A stretch of DNA of 64,000 nucleotides from Turnera subulata (Eukaryota; Streptophyta; Magnoliopsida; Malpighiales; Passifloraceae). Within the stretch, counting starts at the first letter, position 1. Each line of letters starts with the position of its first letter. The stretch is from assembly GCA_028386065.3 (NCBI GenBank), contig JAKUCV010000418.1:338280-402279 (forward strand), in the 5' to 3' direction. The notes beneath the pieces are model-generated. The model saw only the letters and a list, made by a program, of their open reading frames with translations. It was not told where the DNA came from and searched no databases. A program made the position numbers and the translations under genes. Below are positions 26,510 through 39,189 of the stretch, piece after piece.

Positions 26510-27193
26510 TCATCGCATTGGAACGACGTTGACCCTGAAGCTGTTGGGGTCTTTGTTGATGTTGACCGTGATGTTGTCGCTCCACGAGAACCACATGCCG
26601 CCAGCGTTGTTCTGGTTAGGAAGCTCGAACCGGTTTGCTTGGGGGAACCGAAGTGGGATGAGACCGTGATCGTCTTCAGGCTGCCACTGGGTCTCCATGA
26701 GAAGAACCATGTTGGGCTTGTACTGGTTCTTCAGGTCCCTCAGGGTATGCGAGAACTCCTGGGAACGCCTAGCGACTCCTCTGCAGTTCCACACCAGTAG
26801 TCGGGCCTTTGGCCAAGTTACGGGTAACCGAGTGACTCTGGGCATGCTCTGGGCCGTCATTGAGAGTTGGTAGTAGGTTCCTTGCTCCAGGAAATGGCAA
26901 GTGGACTCTAGGTTGAACTCCTAAAGTCTCTCAGAGATGAAAAACATGACGGAGTTGGCCGAGCCGTAGAAGGAGGTCCTCAGGGTGCCATGGTCCTCTA
27001 GGAAGAACGTCTCTTCCATGGAAGTGACGAAGAATCTGGATGAGTAGAGTTCGTCGACGAAGACCAGACGGGGCATTCTGCCGAGCTCGCTCGGTAGTTC
27101 CTCTAGATGCTCGTTGATCATGCTGTAGGCCAGCCGGTTTCTTCTGCCTAGGTTGGCACCTTCGACGAAGAAGACGGATGACGGAGCAGGCAT
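26510..27193 (-). pseudogene. Antisense ORF in gamma with a LINE-like endonuclease (EEP) N-terminal segment, one in-frame stop
   Basis: Read on the minus strand from ATG at 27193 to TGA at 26510, this is one frame of about 227 codons interrupted by a single TAG at 26921-26923, where the relative at 42735-43417 has CAG. The second half reads LLVWNCRGVARRSQEF, then YKPNMVLLMETQ and GGMWFSWSDN, matching the N-terminal end of plant LINE endonuclease domains (WNCRG, then an ETK/ETQ-type catalytic Glu). It ends before the Asp/His catalytic positions, so it should not cut DNA. The first half (VFFVEGANLGRRNRLAYS and on) is not recognised. It is opposite to gamma's transcription. Antisense extra ORFs are known in Ogre/Tat-lineage retrotransposons; whether this is one is inference. 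Confidence 0.7.
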
Positions 27194-28156
27194 GTTGTTT
27201 CGGATGCGGTAGTGTTTTGATTTCCTGAGTATGGTGGTTTCTTTTGCCTTAGCGTTTTGTTGCTTTAAGATGCTTTGTGGTTTTTACTTTCCATTGTTTT
27301 GCTCTTTACAGGCGGAAAATGTTTACCGTTTTGTTTTTCAAAGTTTAGACCGCACCTATTCCCGGGAAGGTCTAAAGGATTTTTTGGTGATGGGAAAAGC
27401 AGATTCCCTTCACAAAGCTCCAAATAGTTTTCTTTCTTCAAGGTGTTGTTTTTGAAATTTTGCCGTTGCTTCATTTATTGCCTCGTTACTTTATACGTTT
27501 TTCGGGCTACAAATGCCAATGTTTTTCAGCCTCTTTCCATCTTACAATTTTCTATCGCCCTGGCTACCTTGGCATTTCTTTTTATGGCTTTTACTATATT
27601 TTCCTGCATCTTTTATCACATGCATCCGTGACCGTTGAGGCTAGACTGATGGGACCATACCTCGAGTAGAGTGCATGTGCGACAAGCTTACACCTGTTCG
27701 GACATCATGGAGGGATACGAGACTTGACAGGCGTTTTTGGCTCGTGCAAAATTTGTGAACAAGGGATAACGTTTCTTTCGTGGGACACAGGATGTGCTCG
27801 TGACGTCATCGACACCTTGCGACTTAACGGATGTCTTTTCCATGAGGGAAACAGACGTCACCGTTAGTTGTGCGTGTTACGTTTCTTGGGATCGAGGATG
27901 GTTACGATCGACCTAGAGCGTCGAACATGAAAACATGTTTTGTTTTAACTTCTTTATGTTTTGGTTTTGTTAAACAAATTTCGTTTTTAATTTCTTTATA
28001 TGTGATTTTATATTCTTATTATTGATTTTTGTTTTGCTTGGAGAAGTTTTTAACTTTCTGTTAGCAAGAGTTTTCATAATTTAACAAGAGTTTTGATTTA
28101 AAAAGAAAAACTTATTTTATTTAATTCATAACGGTTTACAACGGAGAAGAAGTACT
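27194..28156. other. Non-coding interior of gamma
   Basis: Separates the two antisense ORFs. Only short ORFs without recognisable domains are present. No gag-pol remnants were found in any frame. Confidence 0.6.
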
Positions 28157-28534
28157 CTAAGGAGTTACTTGCTTCTCAAGATCTTTTACAAGTTTTTGGA
28201 TGTTCTTGATGTGAGGAAAGAGTTCCGCACATGCCAGTTCTATCTGCATCACCTCCGACCTGACCTTCTTCAGTGAGACGTTCAGCTGCGATAGAGTCTG
28301 CTGCGGAGTGCTGCTTTCAGCCGTTGCTTTGCCCTTCTGATCCTCAGCATCTTTGCCAGCACGCTTCTTTCGCCGTCTGCTGGAGACGACCATGTGTTCT
28401 TTCAGACCGACGAAGTTCGTCTTGAACCGTTTCTTGGGAGGTTCTTCATCGGAGTTTGTCGGGAAAGCAGTACCACCGATGTAGCTGTTGTTCTCGGAGT
28501 CTGAGGTAGTTCGAGATCGGATTGGAGAGTCCAT
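28157..28534 (-). CDS. Antisense ORF of gamma, 125-residue basic/coiled-coil protein of unknown function
   Basis: An intact ORF from ATG at 28534, in a good plant start context (CAGCCATGG), to a stop at 28157. It has Ser-rich and acidic N-terminal residues, two basic nuclear-localisation-like clusters (PPKKRFK and RRRKKR), then a heptad-like C-terminal segment (LSQLNVSLKKVRSEVMQIEL to LVKDLEKQV) predicted to form a coiled coil. A consensus TATA box lies 35-42 bp upstream on the same strand. I do not recognise the family. Its position antisense to the element, with its own promoter-like box, resembles additional antisense ORFs of Tat-type elements. Expression is not shown. Confidence 0.55.
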   Translation of the reverse strand: MDSPIRSRTTSDSENNSYIGGTAFPTNSDEEPPKKRFKTNFVGLKEHMVVSSRRRKKRAGKDAEDQKGKATAESSTPQQTLSQLNVSLKKVRSEVMQIELACAELFPHIKNIQKLVKDLEKQVTP

Positions 28535-28568
28535 GGCTGAGAGTGAGTGTCTCAGTTATACGGTTTGG

Positions 28569-28576
28569 TATTTATA
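28569..28576 (-). promoter_or_regulatory. TATA box for the antisense ORF of gamma
   Basis: CTCTATAAATACC on the minus strand is a textbook plant TATA box; its last base is 34 nt before the ATG at 28534. Confidence 0.6.
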
Positions 28577-28705
28577 GAGGACGAGATGTCGCTTAAGGGT
28601 ATAAGCGGTATCTCGCGTTGCGTTTGGACACCCGGCAGAGTGTACCAGAAGCTTATCGTGGTAGGACCCACGGATAAGACGGAATTTCGGGGACAAAATT
28701 CTTTT

Positions 28706-28719
28706 TAAGGTGGGTAGAA
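28706..28719 (+). promoter_or_regulatory. Polypurine tract of gamma
   Basis: TAAGGTGGGTAGAA lies immediately before the 3' LTR start TGTAACAGCC. Confidence 0.75.
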
Positions 28720-29448
28720 TGTAACAGCCCGGGTAAAAATTTGGATTTTTACCGGGACTGTTAAAGTCGTTATACAGTGATTTACCGAATGAATTAATCT
28801 TGGGTAATTAATTCAAGGTAAATCGGGCGCCGTTTTTCATAACCGAGGTTTTTCCCGCCCTCGGGATTTTTCCGTGGATTTTTCAGACCTAAGTTGGTAT
28901 TTTTCCGGGTCCCGGATGAAACGCCCCGACCCGTATTTACCGTACACAGTAAACACGTGCCGGAACTATGACAACCCAACCCAAAATGAAACCAGCATAC
29001 AGTGTATACAACAAGAACACGGGCTCAACAGCCCAAAGTAAAATCAACAATAGAAACTCATCCGGCCCAATGGCCCAATAATAACAAAAGTATGCACAGC
29101 GGAAGACTTAAAGACTCACTAACACTGTATGCGTAATAGATGCAACCTATGGATCCAAGCCCGTCCAAGGGACAACGCCACAGCCTGTCTGGAATGCACC
29201 AAGCCTGTACAACAAACAACTCATCCTACAGGATGAAAGCCCGCAGGTGAGGGGTGAGTCCGAAGTGCTCACGACAATGGAAAGACGATCAATATGCAAC
29301 TAAAATTACTCAAGTCAAAGACACAGGCTAAACAGCCCAACCAAAAGACTCAATTAAAAATCAATTATCCAATTTTATCTTTCCGGGCCCCGTCACGGAT
29401 AAGCTAGTGATCAAACCTGGTTATCAACACATTCGGGGTGCCAGACCA

Positions 29449-29835
29449 AATCAGAGAACTCAAGGATCGACATCCCAAAAATACGAACCCAGGGATAGAC
29501 ATCCCAAAAAGATATCACGAGATAGACATCCCAAGCATAGACATGCTTATCAAGTAACCCAGATCATGGCCATCACAAAACAGTCTCTAACCATCCGGTC
29601 GTACCTCTACTTACCACGTGACAATTATATTACCGTCATTAAAAACAAATCGTAGGGATCGACATCCCTAACCATAATCCCGGGATAGACATCCCTTCGA
29701 ATACCAAGGATCGACATCCTTGTCACAATTCATTAATTAATTCCATTAAATTTATTCCAAACGACACAAAAACCAGTACGGGATAAATATCCCAAAAACC
29801 AAGTCAAAACACCGGGATAGACATCCCGCACCCAA
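29449..29835. repeat. Palindromic minisatellite in LTR delta
   Basis: Irregularly spaced units of GGGATAGACATCCC / GGGATCGACATCCC, each with 5-bp complementary arms, separated by A-rich spacers. Confidence 0.85.
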
Positions 29836-31301
29836 ACACAGCAAAACAACAATGAACAATGCAATAATTAACAATGACAACTACCGAGTAATATAAGCAC
29901 ATATTGAAGGAAATCCATCCTCACCTTGGCCGATTACTTAACTTCGGAGACTATGACCGGTCCGACGCCGGCTCCTCGGGAAACTGCCCGATATCCAAAA
30001 ACCTATACAACAAAATCATACATACACATAAATGCACATATTCGGTATACTATGATCCCCAAAATGCGTAATAACTCATCCCGATTACATGTCTTTTATT
30101 TCCATCTTTACCGAAAATAATTACCGTACGTATTTCCGAATATAATTTCGGTACCATACTTTAATTAAAACTCTCTTTAAAATATATTTCCATAAAATAA
30201 TTATAATTTCCCAAAATTATAATTACTATAATTTTTCTGGAAATTATGTCATATGTATATATATTTTCCAAAATATTGTTGTTATTTTTTTTATAAAACT
30301 ATTTACCATAATATAATTACTAATTATTATTATATTAGGAAACCATATTTTCCAGTAAACATGATTATATAAATTGATTTTTCTGAAAATAAATACGAAT
30401 TATAAATATACATATTTACATTTTCCAAGGTAAAATACTTTTCTAACAATTATAAATCAACATAATTACATATATTTCAGAAATGTACCATATATATTTT
30501 TCAAGAATAACAACATATTTATAGAATACTCCAGAAATACATCCAAGGTATATATTTTATTTTTAAATAAACATAATACTAATTTTTCAAAACAAAATAT
30601 AATTATCTTTAAGTTTTCAAAATCAAGTATGTATACACATATATATTTCTTCCCAAAATCATAATTAAAACTAACTATATTTTCAAAATATAAATACACA
30701 TTTTTTTCCAAATTATCTATCAGAAAATAGATATACATATATATATATATATATATATATTAAAAAAATAAAAAGGACAGGTCAGCCCGGTTCCGGTCAA
30801 ACCCAGAACCAGGCACGACCCGCCCGTCAAAACGGGTCGGAAAACCCGGCCTCACCTCGGGTTGACGCAGCGGCGCGACGGCGAGTGCGCGAGGAGGGGA
30901 GGCGAGCGAGGCAGGGCACCAGCGGACGGAGAGCGGCGCGAGGGTGGCGGCAACTGGACACGGCGTCGCCGGCAGGAGGCGGGAGACGCGAGGAGGACAG
31001 ATCCGCCGGGTCTGTCACGGGTCAACGGCGCTAGCGGGTGCGTCCGGCGGCAGATGGCGATGAGGACGACGGCTCCGAGGTCGCGACAGCACGGCGCAGA
31101 GGCTGGTGGCGGCGGTGTTGTGCAAGGCGGCGCCGATCTCGTCGGCGTGCACAGTATTCAGAGGCGCTGGGGTGACGGTACTGTTCACCCCATATTTTTC
31201 CGATTTTCCTTCTTTTTTTTCTATTTTCCTTCCTTTTTCTGTATTTTCCGATTTTCTCTTTTTTTTTTTATTTTCATTTATATTTTTTTTCTCTCACTGT
31301 T

Positions 31302-31404
<103 letters not shown>

Positions 31405-33518
31405 CTATTTTTCAGTTCAGTTTTTTTTTCTTTTTTTTCTTTTCTTTCCCTTTTTTTCCTTTTTCTTTTTCTTTTCTTTTTTTTCCTCTCTTTTTCTTTT
31501 TCCTCTCCTTTTCCTTTTTCTTCTCCTCTGTTTTCTTTTATAAACATAAAATGAACTATTTAGCATGTGAAACCCAAATAATACAGTTCGTCCGTATTAC
31601 GGGCGAATTCGATCCGGACCAGAAAATAGCCGATACCTCCTTAGTTATTTTCCGGTGTGATTTTCCGAGAAATTCCGAAACCCGAAAAATACCAACTTAG
31701 TTCCGAGAAATCCACGGGAAAATCACGAGCGCGGGAAATCACTCGGTTTCGAAAAAACGACTCCCGATTTATCTTGAATTAATTACCCAAGATTAATTCA
31801 ACAGTAAATCACGGTAAATAGACTTCTACAGTCCGGTAAAATCCAAAATTTTTACCCGGGCTGTTACACCGGAATCCTCAGAAAAATCACACCGGAGAAT
31901 AACTAAGTGGGTGTATCAGTTGTTTTCTGGTCCGGTCTGGACACGACTGCGTGATTGAATCACGCAGCCGCCTTTACCTATGTAGTCCGTGTCTTACCTG
32001 TGTAACCTGTGACCTTTCCTTATTTTCTTTTCTTTCTTCCCGTGTCTTCAGTTTTCACATTTTCTCTTCTGCAAATTTTCTCTGCACACCCGTTGCCCTC
32101 CTTCCTTTTCCTCTCCTTTTCTTTTCTTTTTCTTTTTCTTTTCCTCTCTTCTTCTTCCCGTAAACCACACAACCCGAGACCACCCGATACACCACCGGTC
32201 GACGCCACCACACTCTCTGCCGCCGCTCGAGTTGCTGCTGCTGCATCACCACGCCGCCGCCACCTTTCGCCAGTAGTCGCTCGCTCGCTCGCCGCTGCAA
32301 GCTTTCAGGCCGTCACCGCCGATGGAGACAACCCGAAGCTAGCCGTCCGAGTTCGTCGTTCCGCTGCTGCCGACGACCACCTGCAGCCACCAACGCCTAG
32401 ACGTCACGCTCGCATCTCCGGCGACGCTCCTCTCCTCGCGTCGTTCCTCGCCCACCATTAGCCTCGATCTGTCTGCGCCGCCAGCAACAAGAACCCGACG
32501 GCTGCCTTCCTGGGGCCGTCGCCGTTGCACTGCCGTGTCCACCAGCAGCCGACGTCGCCTCCCTTCGCCTCCACCTCGCCGTCCCCTGCAGTCGCGTCGC
32601 GCCGCCACCTCGCGACTCTGCCGTGTTCTCGCCTCGCCGGTTGTGCCGCCCCGTCGCCACCTAGGTGAGCACCGGGTTGAAGGTGACCCGACTGGTTCGG
32701 GTTGGCCCGGGTGTGGTTGGCTTGTGTTGATGTTGGGTCGGGCCTTGGCGGGCCTGAGCTTGGGCTTTCTCCTTGGTCCAGGCCCTGCACCTAAGCTGGA
32801 CCTCCTAGGTTGACCTAGGCTGGGTGTTTGACCATGGGGTTGGGCTTAGTTTTTGGCCCAGTCCGTTAATAATAATAAAAATAAAAATAAATATATATCT
32901 GGAAAATAAATAATAATATGGCTGATAATTATATTTTTCTAGAAAAATAATAATATGTATTACAAAATATATTTTTAGGAATAAAATAATTACTTTATTT
33001 TTAGGAGTTAACACATAAATAATAATACCTTGAATATATATATTTATAATCTCTAGATAAGTGTAAATAAGTTTTTTTTTTTAGAAATAGGCAGAATAAT
33101 TAATTTGACCTGAGATAATTATTCATTTGATATATCTAGGAAATAATTACTTAGACATATTATTTTGGGAAATTAAGGTAATTATGTTATGGTTATCTTA
33201 ATAATAATATGGTAAGTATGAGTTATAGTATTTTGGAAAATATATATATGAAGTATATGAATATATTTTATTGGAAAAAAATAAAATGATATCACTAACA
33301 TTATTTTGAGAAAATATAATTATAAAATGAATTTCCTTTGAAAAATTATTATAATAGTAAATAATTTTAGAAAAGGGGTATACATACTATGGAAATGTTT
33401 TGAAAATAAATATGGTAGTGTATACATAATAATATCTCTTTGAAAAATAAAATAATAATACTTGGTAATTATATTTTGGCAAGCATAATAAATTTTATGG
33501 AGATGATAACGTTTAACC

Positions 33519-33545
33519 GGGGGGGGGGGGGGGGGGGGGGGGGGG
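33519..33545. repeat. Homopolymeric G tract
   Basis: 27 consecutive G in the 3' LTR of gamma. The 5' LTR has a shorter interrupted G-run at 23438-23455. Confidence 0.85.
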
Positions 33546-34860
33546 TTTAATTTACAATTTACGGCATCATGGCATACCGATTATGTGCATCTTATGTGTG
33601 CATTTGATATTTGTTATATAGGAGTCGATATCGAGCAGTTCCGGTGGAACCGGCTTTGGACCGATTGATGTTTCCAGAGTTGAGTAATCGACTAAGGTGA
33701 GGTTAAGTAAATATTTATATACTGCCCGTGATATCAAGTTGTTGTTTGTTGCTATGTGTGATAATTGCTGTTATGAAACTTTGTGGCTGTGTATGGTTTG
33801 TTGTGTGATGAATTAAGTTGATAAATGTTGCCATTGATGTTGTTGAAATTATTGTTGCTGTTGATATTATTGATGATGTTGGAATTGTGGATATAAGTAA
33901 GACTATTACAGTTGTTGTTGATTGTGAGAAATTGTGTGAGTAAGAGTACCAGGGGTACTAGTATGGCAAAGACAGTTGAGATAAAATTTTATTATCCAGA
34001 GGAGCGGAGAGGCTGTGAGCCTGCTCGGGATAATGGACATGGGTCGGTTAATAGTATTGTGGTAACAAGCTGAGGAAAAAGAAATAATAAAATTGGAAAC
34101 ACTTAGACATTTAGTAAATCACAGTTGAATGTTGGTACAGCCAGATGGTAGTCTTTATTTTATGGTGCTGGGGGAGAGTGTGCTTGGGGTCTGCTCCCTG
34201 TCTGTACCAATTATTATTTTAGGTGCTGGGGGAGAGTGTGCTTGGGGTCTGCTCCCTGTCTGTGCCAGATATACGTGGAGGTACCAGGGGCGGGGTCCAT
34301 GGGCTAGCTAGCTTGACTACCAGGCGACGGCCATCATTTAACTTGTGATAGGGGCCCTGACAATAAAATTGGAATAGCGTGTCTAGAATCACAAGTGTGT
34401 GATTTGAGGTTCGTGAGAACCTTAATTAATTGTTGGTGATGTGACTTGGGAATTTACGGTTGTTAGTATATATATATTTGCTTATGGGTTTTACCCGGTG
34501 GGCACCTCGGACTCACCCCTCACCTGCGGGCTTTCATCCCGTAGGATGAGTTATTTGTGGTACAGGTTTGATGCATTCCAGACAGGCTGCGGCGTTATCC
34601 CTTGGACAGGACTCGGATCCATAGTTCGCATCAGTGTCGCATAGAGTGTCTTTGTGAGTTATTAAGTCTTCCGCTGTGCTACTTTTTGTTATTGTTGGGC
34701 CATTGGGCCGGTTATGGTGTTATTGATGTTTTATTTTTGGGCTGTTGAGCCCGAGTTTCTGTTGTATACACTGTATGCTGGGCTTAGTTTGGTTGGATCG
34801 TCACAGTTCCGGCACGTGTTTACTGTGTACGGTAAATACGGGTTGGGGCGTTTCGTTATG

Positions 34861-35407
34861 TTTTTTTTTTGTATAACCATCTTTCAATTATTTGTGTAAA
34901 GAGTCTTTAAAAAACACACAAATGAGCTGATGTATTCTCTTTGTTTTCTTGTGAACTACAACTCAATTTGAAAGAGAAAAAACATGTAACCTTTAGGGTA
35001 TTTTGGATTTGAATGATCCCTAAAGCCATCCTTCACTTTTTTTTTTCTTTTTTTTCTTTTTTGGAGAAAGCATAGAATGCCAACCATCACATGTGATGAG
35101 ACCTTGGTGCTTCAAATGTTTGATATTATATTAATTAAGTTTACAAGCATATATTTTTGTTTTCACTAATTCAAGATGTCATGTGGCATATCAAAACGAA
35201 TACGGAGGCCTAATATATCCCAATATTAAGCCAAACCGCGAGCAGGGATAAAGAAACAAATAACAAATGCACACATTGATGCTGGTTCATTCTGAGAAGA
35301 GAACCTTTAAACTAAGTAACATTTTTATGCTAGTACATATAAGTTAGGTGCCAACATAGCTAAAAAAAAAAAGAAAGAAAGTGAGATGCTCTGTTGGCAA
35401 TCAATTT
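34861..35407. other. Host spacer fragment between gamma and epsilon
   Basis: About 550 bp of AT-rich host DNA. It probably includes sequence originally downstream of copy C, because epsilon separates it from that gene. No ORF, RNA gene or transposon was recognised. Confidence 0.5.
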
Positions 35408-35507
35408 GTATATGTTATAAAATGGAGGATTAATTCTGTTAGCAATATAATACTAAAAGCCAATAAATAAAATAAGCATGGAACTAGAAATATAATATAA
35501 TATAAAT

Positions 35508-37472
35508 GGATTAAAGCGTTTTTTGGTCCCTGTGTAAGGCCCCAAAGTTGGAATTCATTCCCGTGTAGGATTTTGGCCTTTTTTATCCCTGCGTTCTACC
35601 TTTTTGGTCTCTCCGGCCGGAATCCGTCAAGAATCGCTGGTGTGGCACTTTTCCGGTGCCACATCAGCTTTGTGGGTCCCAAATATATCAGTCCAACAAA
35701 AAAACCAAACCCACTCGACCCGAACTGTTCGCCCACCCAATTGACCCAGCAAGTGAATATATAATATTATTTTTTTTAGTTAATTGTCTCATATTATGCT
35801 CAGTTATTATTTAACATTGATTTAGTATTTTAGTTTTATAATTACCTTAATTGTCTCATATTATTAATAATCAATTATTATTTAACCCTTCTATTGGCAT
35901 GCTTTACTTTATTATTAATCAAAATTTAATTAATTTACATTAATCTAAATTTAATTTATATTATTCCCTCAAAAAAATTTAATTTATATTAATCCTTTAT
36001 TTATAACTTATATTATCTCATAAACTAAACCACTATACCCAAAAATCCCCTCAAACTGAAACACATGAAATCCCTCAAACCGAAATACATGAAAAATTTA
36101 TTGATTTTTTTAATAATAACACGCTTGACGAGGAGAAGCCCCAAGCTTCATCTTCTTCATCAATCCGCACAGGAGCCACCGACCACGACCGACACTCTGG
36201 AGATCATAGGGACAGCCACCGACCCCGTCGCCGCTTTCTTTCCTTCCCCCGGGAGAGAAGCTGGAATGGAGTCTATGGGGTTTTCGGGGTTTTGGTCGCC
36301 GGCGGGGACGCTGATACTAACAGCTTCCGGGCAGGGAATCTGCAGGGGGAAGCCACAAAGACCTGGGTTTTCGGCGAATGCAGTGGGCCCCTGGTTCACC
36401 AGCGACCCAACCTGAGGAACTTTCCCGCTCAGATTATTGTGCCTCAAATCCAAGCTCACCAAGACGGGGAACCACCCGTACGAGACCGGGATCTCGCCGA
36501 AGAAATCATTGAAGCTCAAGTTGAGAGTCCCTGAGAGTGTCTTGAGAGTGACAAGGAACTCGGGGAGGGAGTCATTGAGGCGGTTGGAAGAGAGGTCTAG
36601 ATGGGTGAGGTGGTGCAAAGACTGGATCTTGGTTGCGATTGGACCGGAGAGAGAGTTGTGAGACAAGTCGAGGGAGCGGAGGCTGGGGGGCTGAAGAGAT
36701 GAGAGGGGATGGGCCTCGAGAAGTGTTGCCGGAGAGGGTGAGGCAGGAGAGGGAGTCGAGGAGGCCGAGCTCGGAAGGAAAGTAGCCGGTGGGTCGGTCG
36801 GTGGCTGTCCCTCTGTCTTCGGCGTAAATGTTGTTTCAGTTGGAGGGATTTTTTTTTTGTCGAAACAGTTTGAGGGATTTTTGGGTATAGTGGTTTAGTT
36901 TATGAGATAAGTATAAGTTATAAATAAAAATAGGATTAATATAAATTAAATTTAGATTAATATAAATTAATTAAATTTTGATTAATAATAAACTAAAGCA
37001 TACCAATAGAAGGATTAAATAATAATTGATTATTAATAATATGAGACAATTAAGGTAAGTATAAAACTAAAATACTAAATCAATGTTAAATAATAACTGA
37101 GCATAATATGAGACAATTAAGGTTCACTAGAGTTAATGCTAATTTTTACCAAAATTTAAATTTAATATATCAATTACATACTTAATATGGGATTTTAAGT
37201 AAAAAAATAATATTATATATTCACTTGATAGGTCAATTGGGTGGGCGAACGGTTCGGGTCGAGTGGGTTTGGTTTTTTTGGTTGGACTGATATATTTGGG
37301 ACCCACAAAGTTGATGTGGCACCGGAAAAAGTGTCACATCAACGATTCTTGACGGATTCCGGCCGGAGAGACCAAAAGGGTAGAACGCAGGGATGAAAAA
37401 AGGCCAAAATCCTACACGGGGGTGAATTCCAACTTTGAGGCCTTACACAGGGACCAAAAAACGCTTTAATCC
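35508..37472. mobile_element. Pack-MULE 1 carrying an LRR receptor-kinase fragment
   Basis: Long terminal inverted repeats begin GGATTAAAGCGTTTTTTGG on both sides and extend roughly 550-600 bp inward (35508 to about 36060; about 36855-37472). The 10-bp TSD TAATATAAAT lies at 35498-35507 and 37473-37482. The empty site is present in the other LTR of epsilon at about 45190-45205. Only the central 0.8 kb is unique. No MURA transposase is present. Confidence 0.92.
36120..36835 (-). pseudogene. Captured LRR receptor-like kinase fragment in Pack-MULE 1
   Basis: The minus frame 36666-36160 reads consecutive leucine-rich repeats (LTHLDLSSNRLNDSLPEF, LVSLDLRHNNLSGKVP) followed by the post-LRR signature QGPTAFAENPGLCGFPLQIP and a Pro/Ser-rich juxtamembrane-like stretch. 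That order is typical of ZAR1-like plant LRR-RLKs. An upstream LRR in another frame (LDSLSCLTLSGN near 36740) shows at least one frameshift. There is no signal peptide, transmembrane segment or kinase domain. It is a transduplicated fragment, not a functional receptor. Confidence 0.85.
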
Positions 37473-38919
37473 TAATATAAATATACATATAGCCATAGAC
37501 GTTTGTGGCAGTGCATTAAAGGAAGAAAAGGGAGAAAGGAACTATATATATATATCATGCTTTTGGAAACAGCAAGACAAGAGCCAAGGCAAAGGCTACA
37601 AGACTATTTTTCCCAGTGTAGCTTTTTATCAATAAGAAGCAGAGCGAGGAATGTCTTGATTGTACATCTATTTATAGGCCAATACAACATGTGAAAGATG
37701 AAATGGTTGTTGTGGTTTGGTGGCATGACATTCACGCTTTATTTATAACACTCCCCCTTGAATGTCATTGTGTATTGGATAGAATACGCTTAGGGAGAAC
37801 TGCCTCATTAAAAATCTTACCAAGAAAAACCCAGTGGGATAAAAACTTGGTGAAGGAAAAAAAGTGCAGTGCGTATTCTACTCCCCCTCATTTTGGCCTC
37901 CATTGATATCTTGATATCATCGCATGCCAATCGTCCTTGTCAACTTTTAGTGACATCTGGTGACATATGCTTTGTCCGATCACTTTTGATACATCACTAC
38001 TTTAATTGGACAATGTAGGCAACATTATCTTCATAATTTGTTGTTGGAAACATCATCCTTGCTATCTTATCCACATGATTCTTGAATGCGCAACATCATC
38101 CAACTTAGCCAAGCACAGTCTCGACTAGCATCTGCATTTTTTAAAGTGGTAGCAACAATACTTTGTTTTGTGCTTGCCATGATACTTCAGGTATCTGCTT
38201 TTGCTTTATGTGGATCAAATATATGACCTGTATTTGCAAAACAAACTATATTCTTCTTGGACTTACAAGGTTAAAATAATTATATGTCCATTATATCCCA
38301 AAATAATGGAGAGCTTTAGGCTTTATGAAAAATTAGAGCAAAGTGATATTTTGCTAACAAGTTTGTGGCAAAGCTTCAGGCTTTATATTGCTAGTAAAAT
38401 AAATTGCACTTGGTTAAAAGACGCAGTATGTCCTTTCACTTTTCCGATTTCAATGTTTGTGTCCCTTTTCTTTTTATTTCAAATATTATGTCCCCGAACC
38501 TGTTGAAAATGAAGCAATGTTGTCCAAATTACCTCCAATTGCAGGTCGACCAATCATAGCCCGCCACGTGCCTTGGGGTTGGGCCCAAATTACATCCAAT
38601 TTCCAGTTTCTTTTCTTTTTTGATTTTTTACAAAATATTAAATACCAATGAAAATGAAAATTAAATTTAGTTTATAAATAATATAAAATTATTAAAATTA
38701 TTTTAATGGATTATTAAATGGAGTATTGTTTCTCTTATTTTTCTTCTTTCTTTCCTTTTCTTCTCCTCTTCCCCCATGGGTTCTCCTCCTTCCATGGCCG
38801 TTGTTCGCGAACGCCGCCAACTCAACCTCCGCCGCCCTCTCCCAAAACTCTCCGAGCGCCGCCCCCGCTTCCCCTTACCCCTCCCTCCTTCCTCCACTGT
38901 GCCCCCCTCCGCAGCCATC

Positions 38920-39165
38920 GAAACGATCTTGAGAAGCTCCTCTCCTCCACCCCCTTCAACTCCGCCAAGCTCGACACCGACATCAACCTCTCCTCCCCGG
39001 CGATGCCTTCGACCTCCTCACCCGCTCCAAGACCACCCTCGAGCTCTCCTTCCCAGGCACCGTCTCTTGCACCGACATCCTCGCCGCCGCCACCAGCGAT
39101 CTCGTCACCATGGTCGGCGGCCCCTACTACGGCGTCCTCCTCGGCCGCAAGGTCTACCGCGTCTT
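38920..39165 (+). pseudogene. Captured class III peroxidase fragment
   Basis: Translation gives LLSSTPFNSAKLDTDINLSS and then, after a 1-base frame change near 39000, GDAFDLLTRSKTTLEL, GTVSCTDILAAATSDLV and MVGGPYYGVLLGRK. These are the consecutive landmarks of plant class III peroxidases between the distal-haem region and the VSCADIL / GGPxY..LGR segment. The fragment has no catalytic histidines and is frameshifted, so it is not an enzyme. The long ORF 38718-39827 crosses this segment in mixed frames and should not be taken as one gene. Confidence 0.8.
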
Positions 39166-39189
39166 TGCGGGGCTGTCATCGCTGGCCTC

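Noticed and set aside
29449..29835. CRISPR-like array
   Set aside because: Repeats are short, palindromic and irregularly spaced within a plant LTR; this is a minisatellite.
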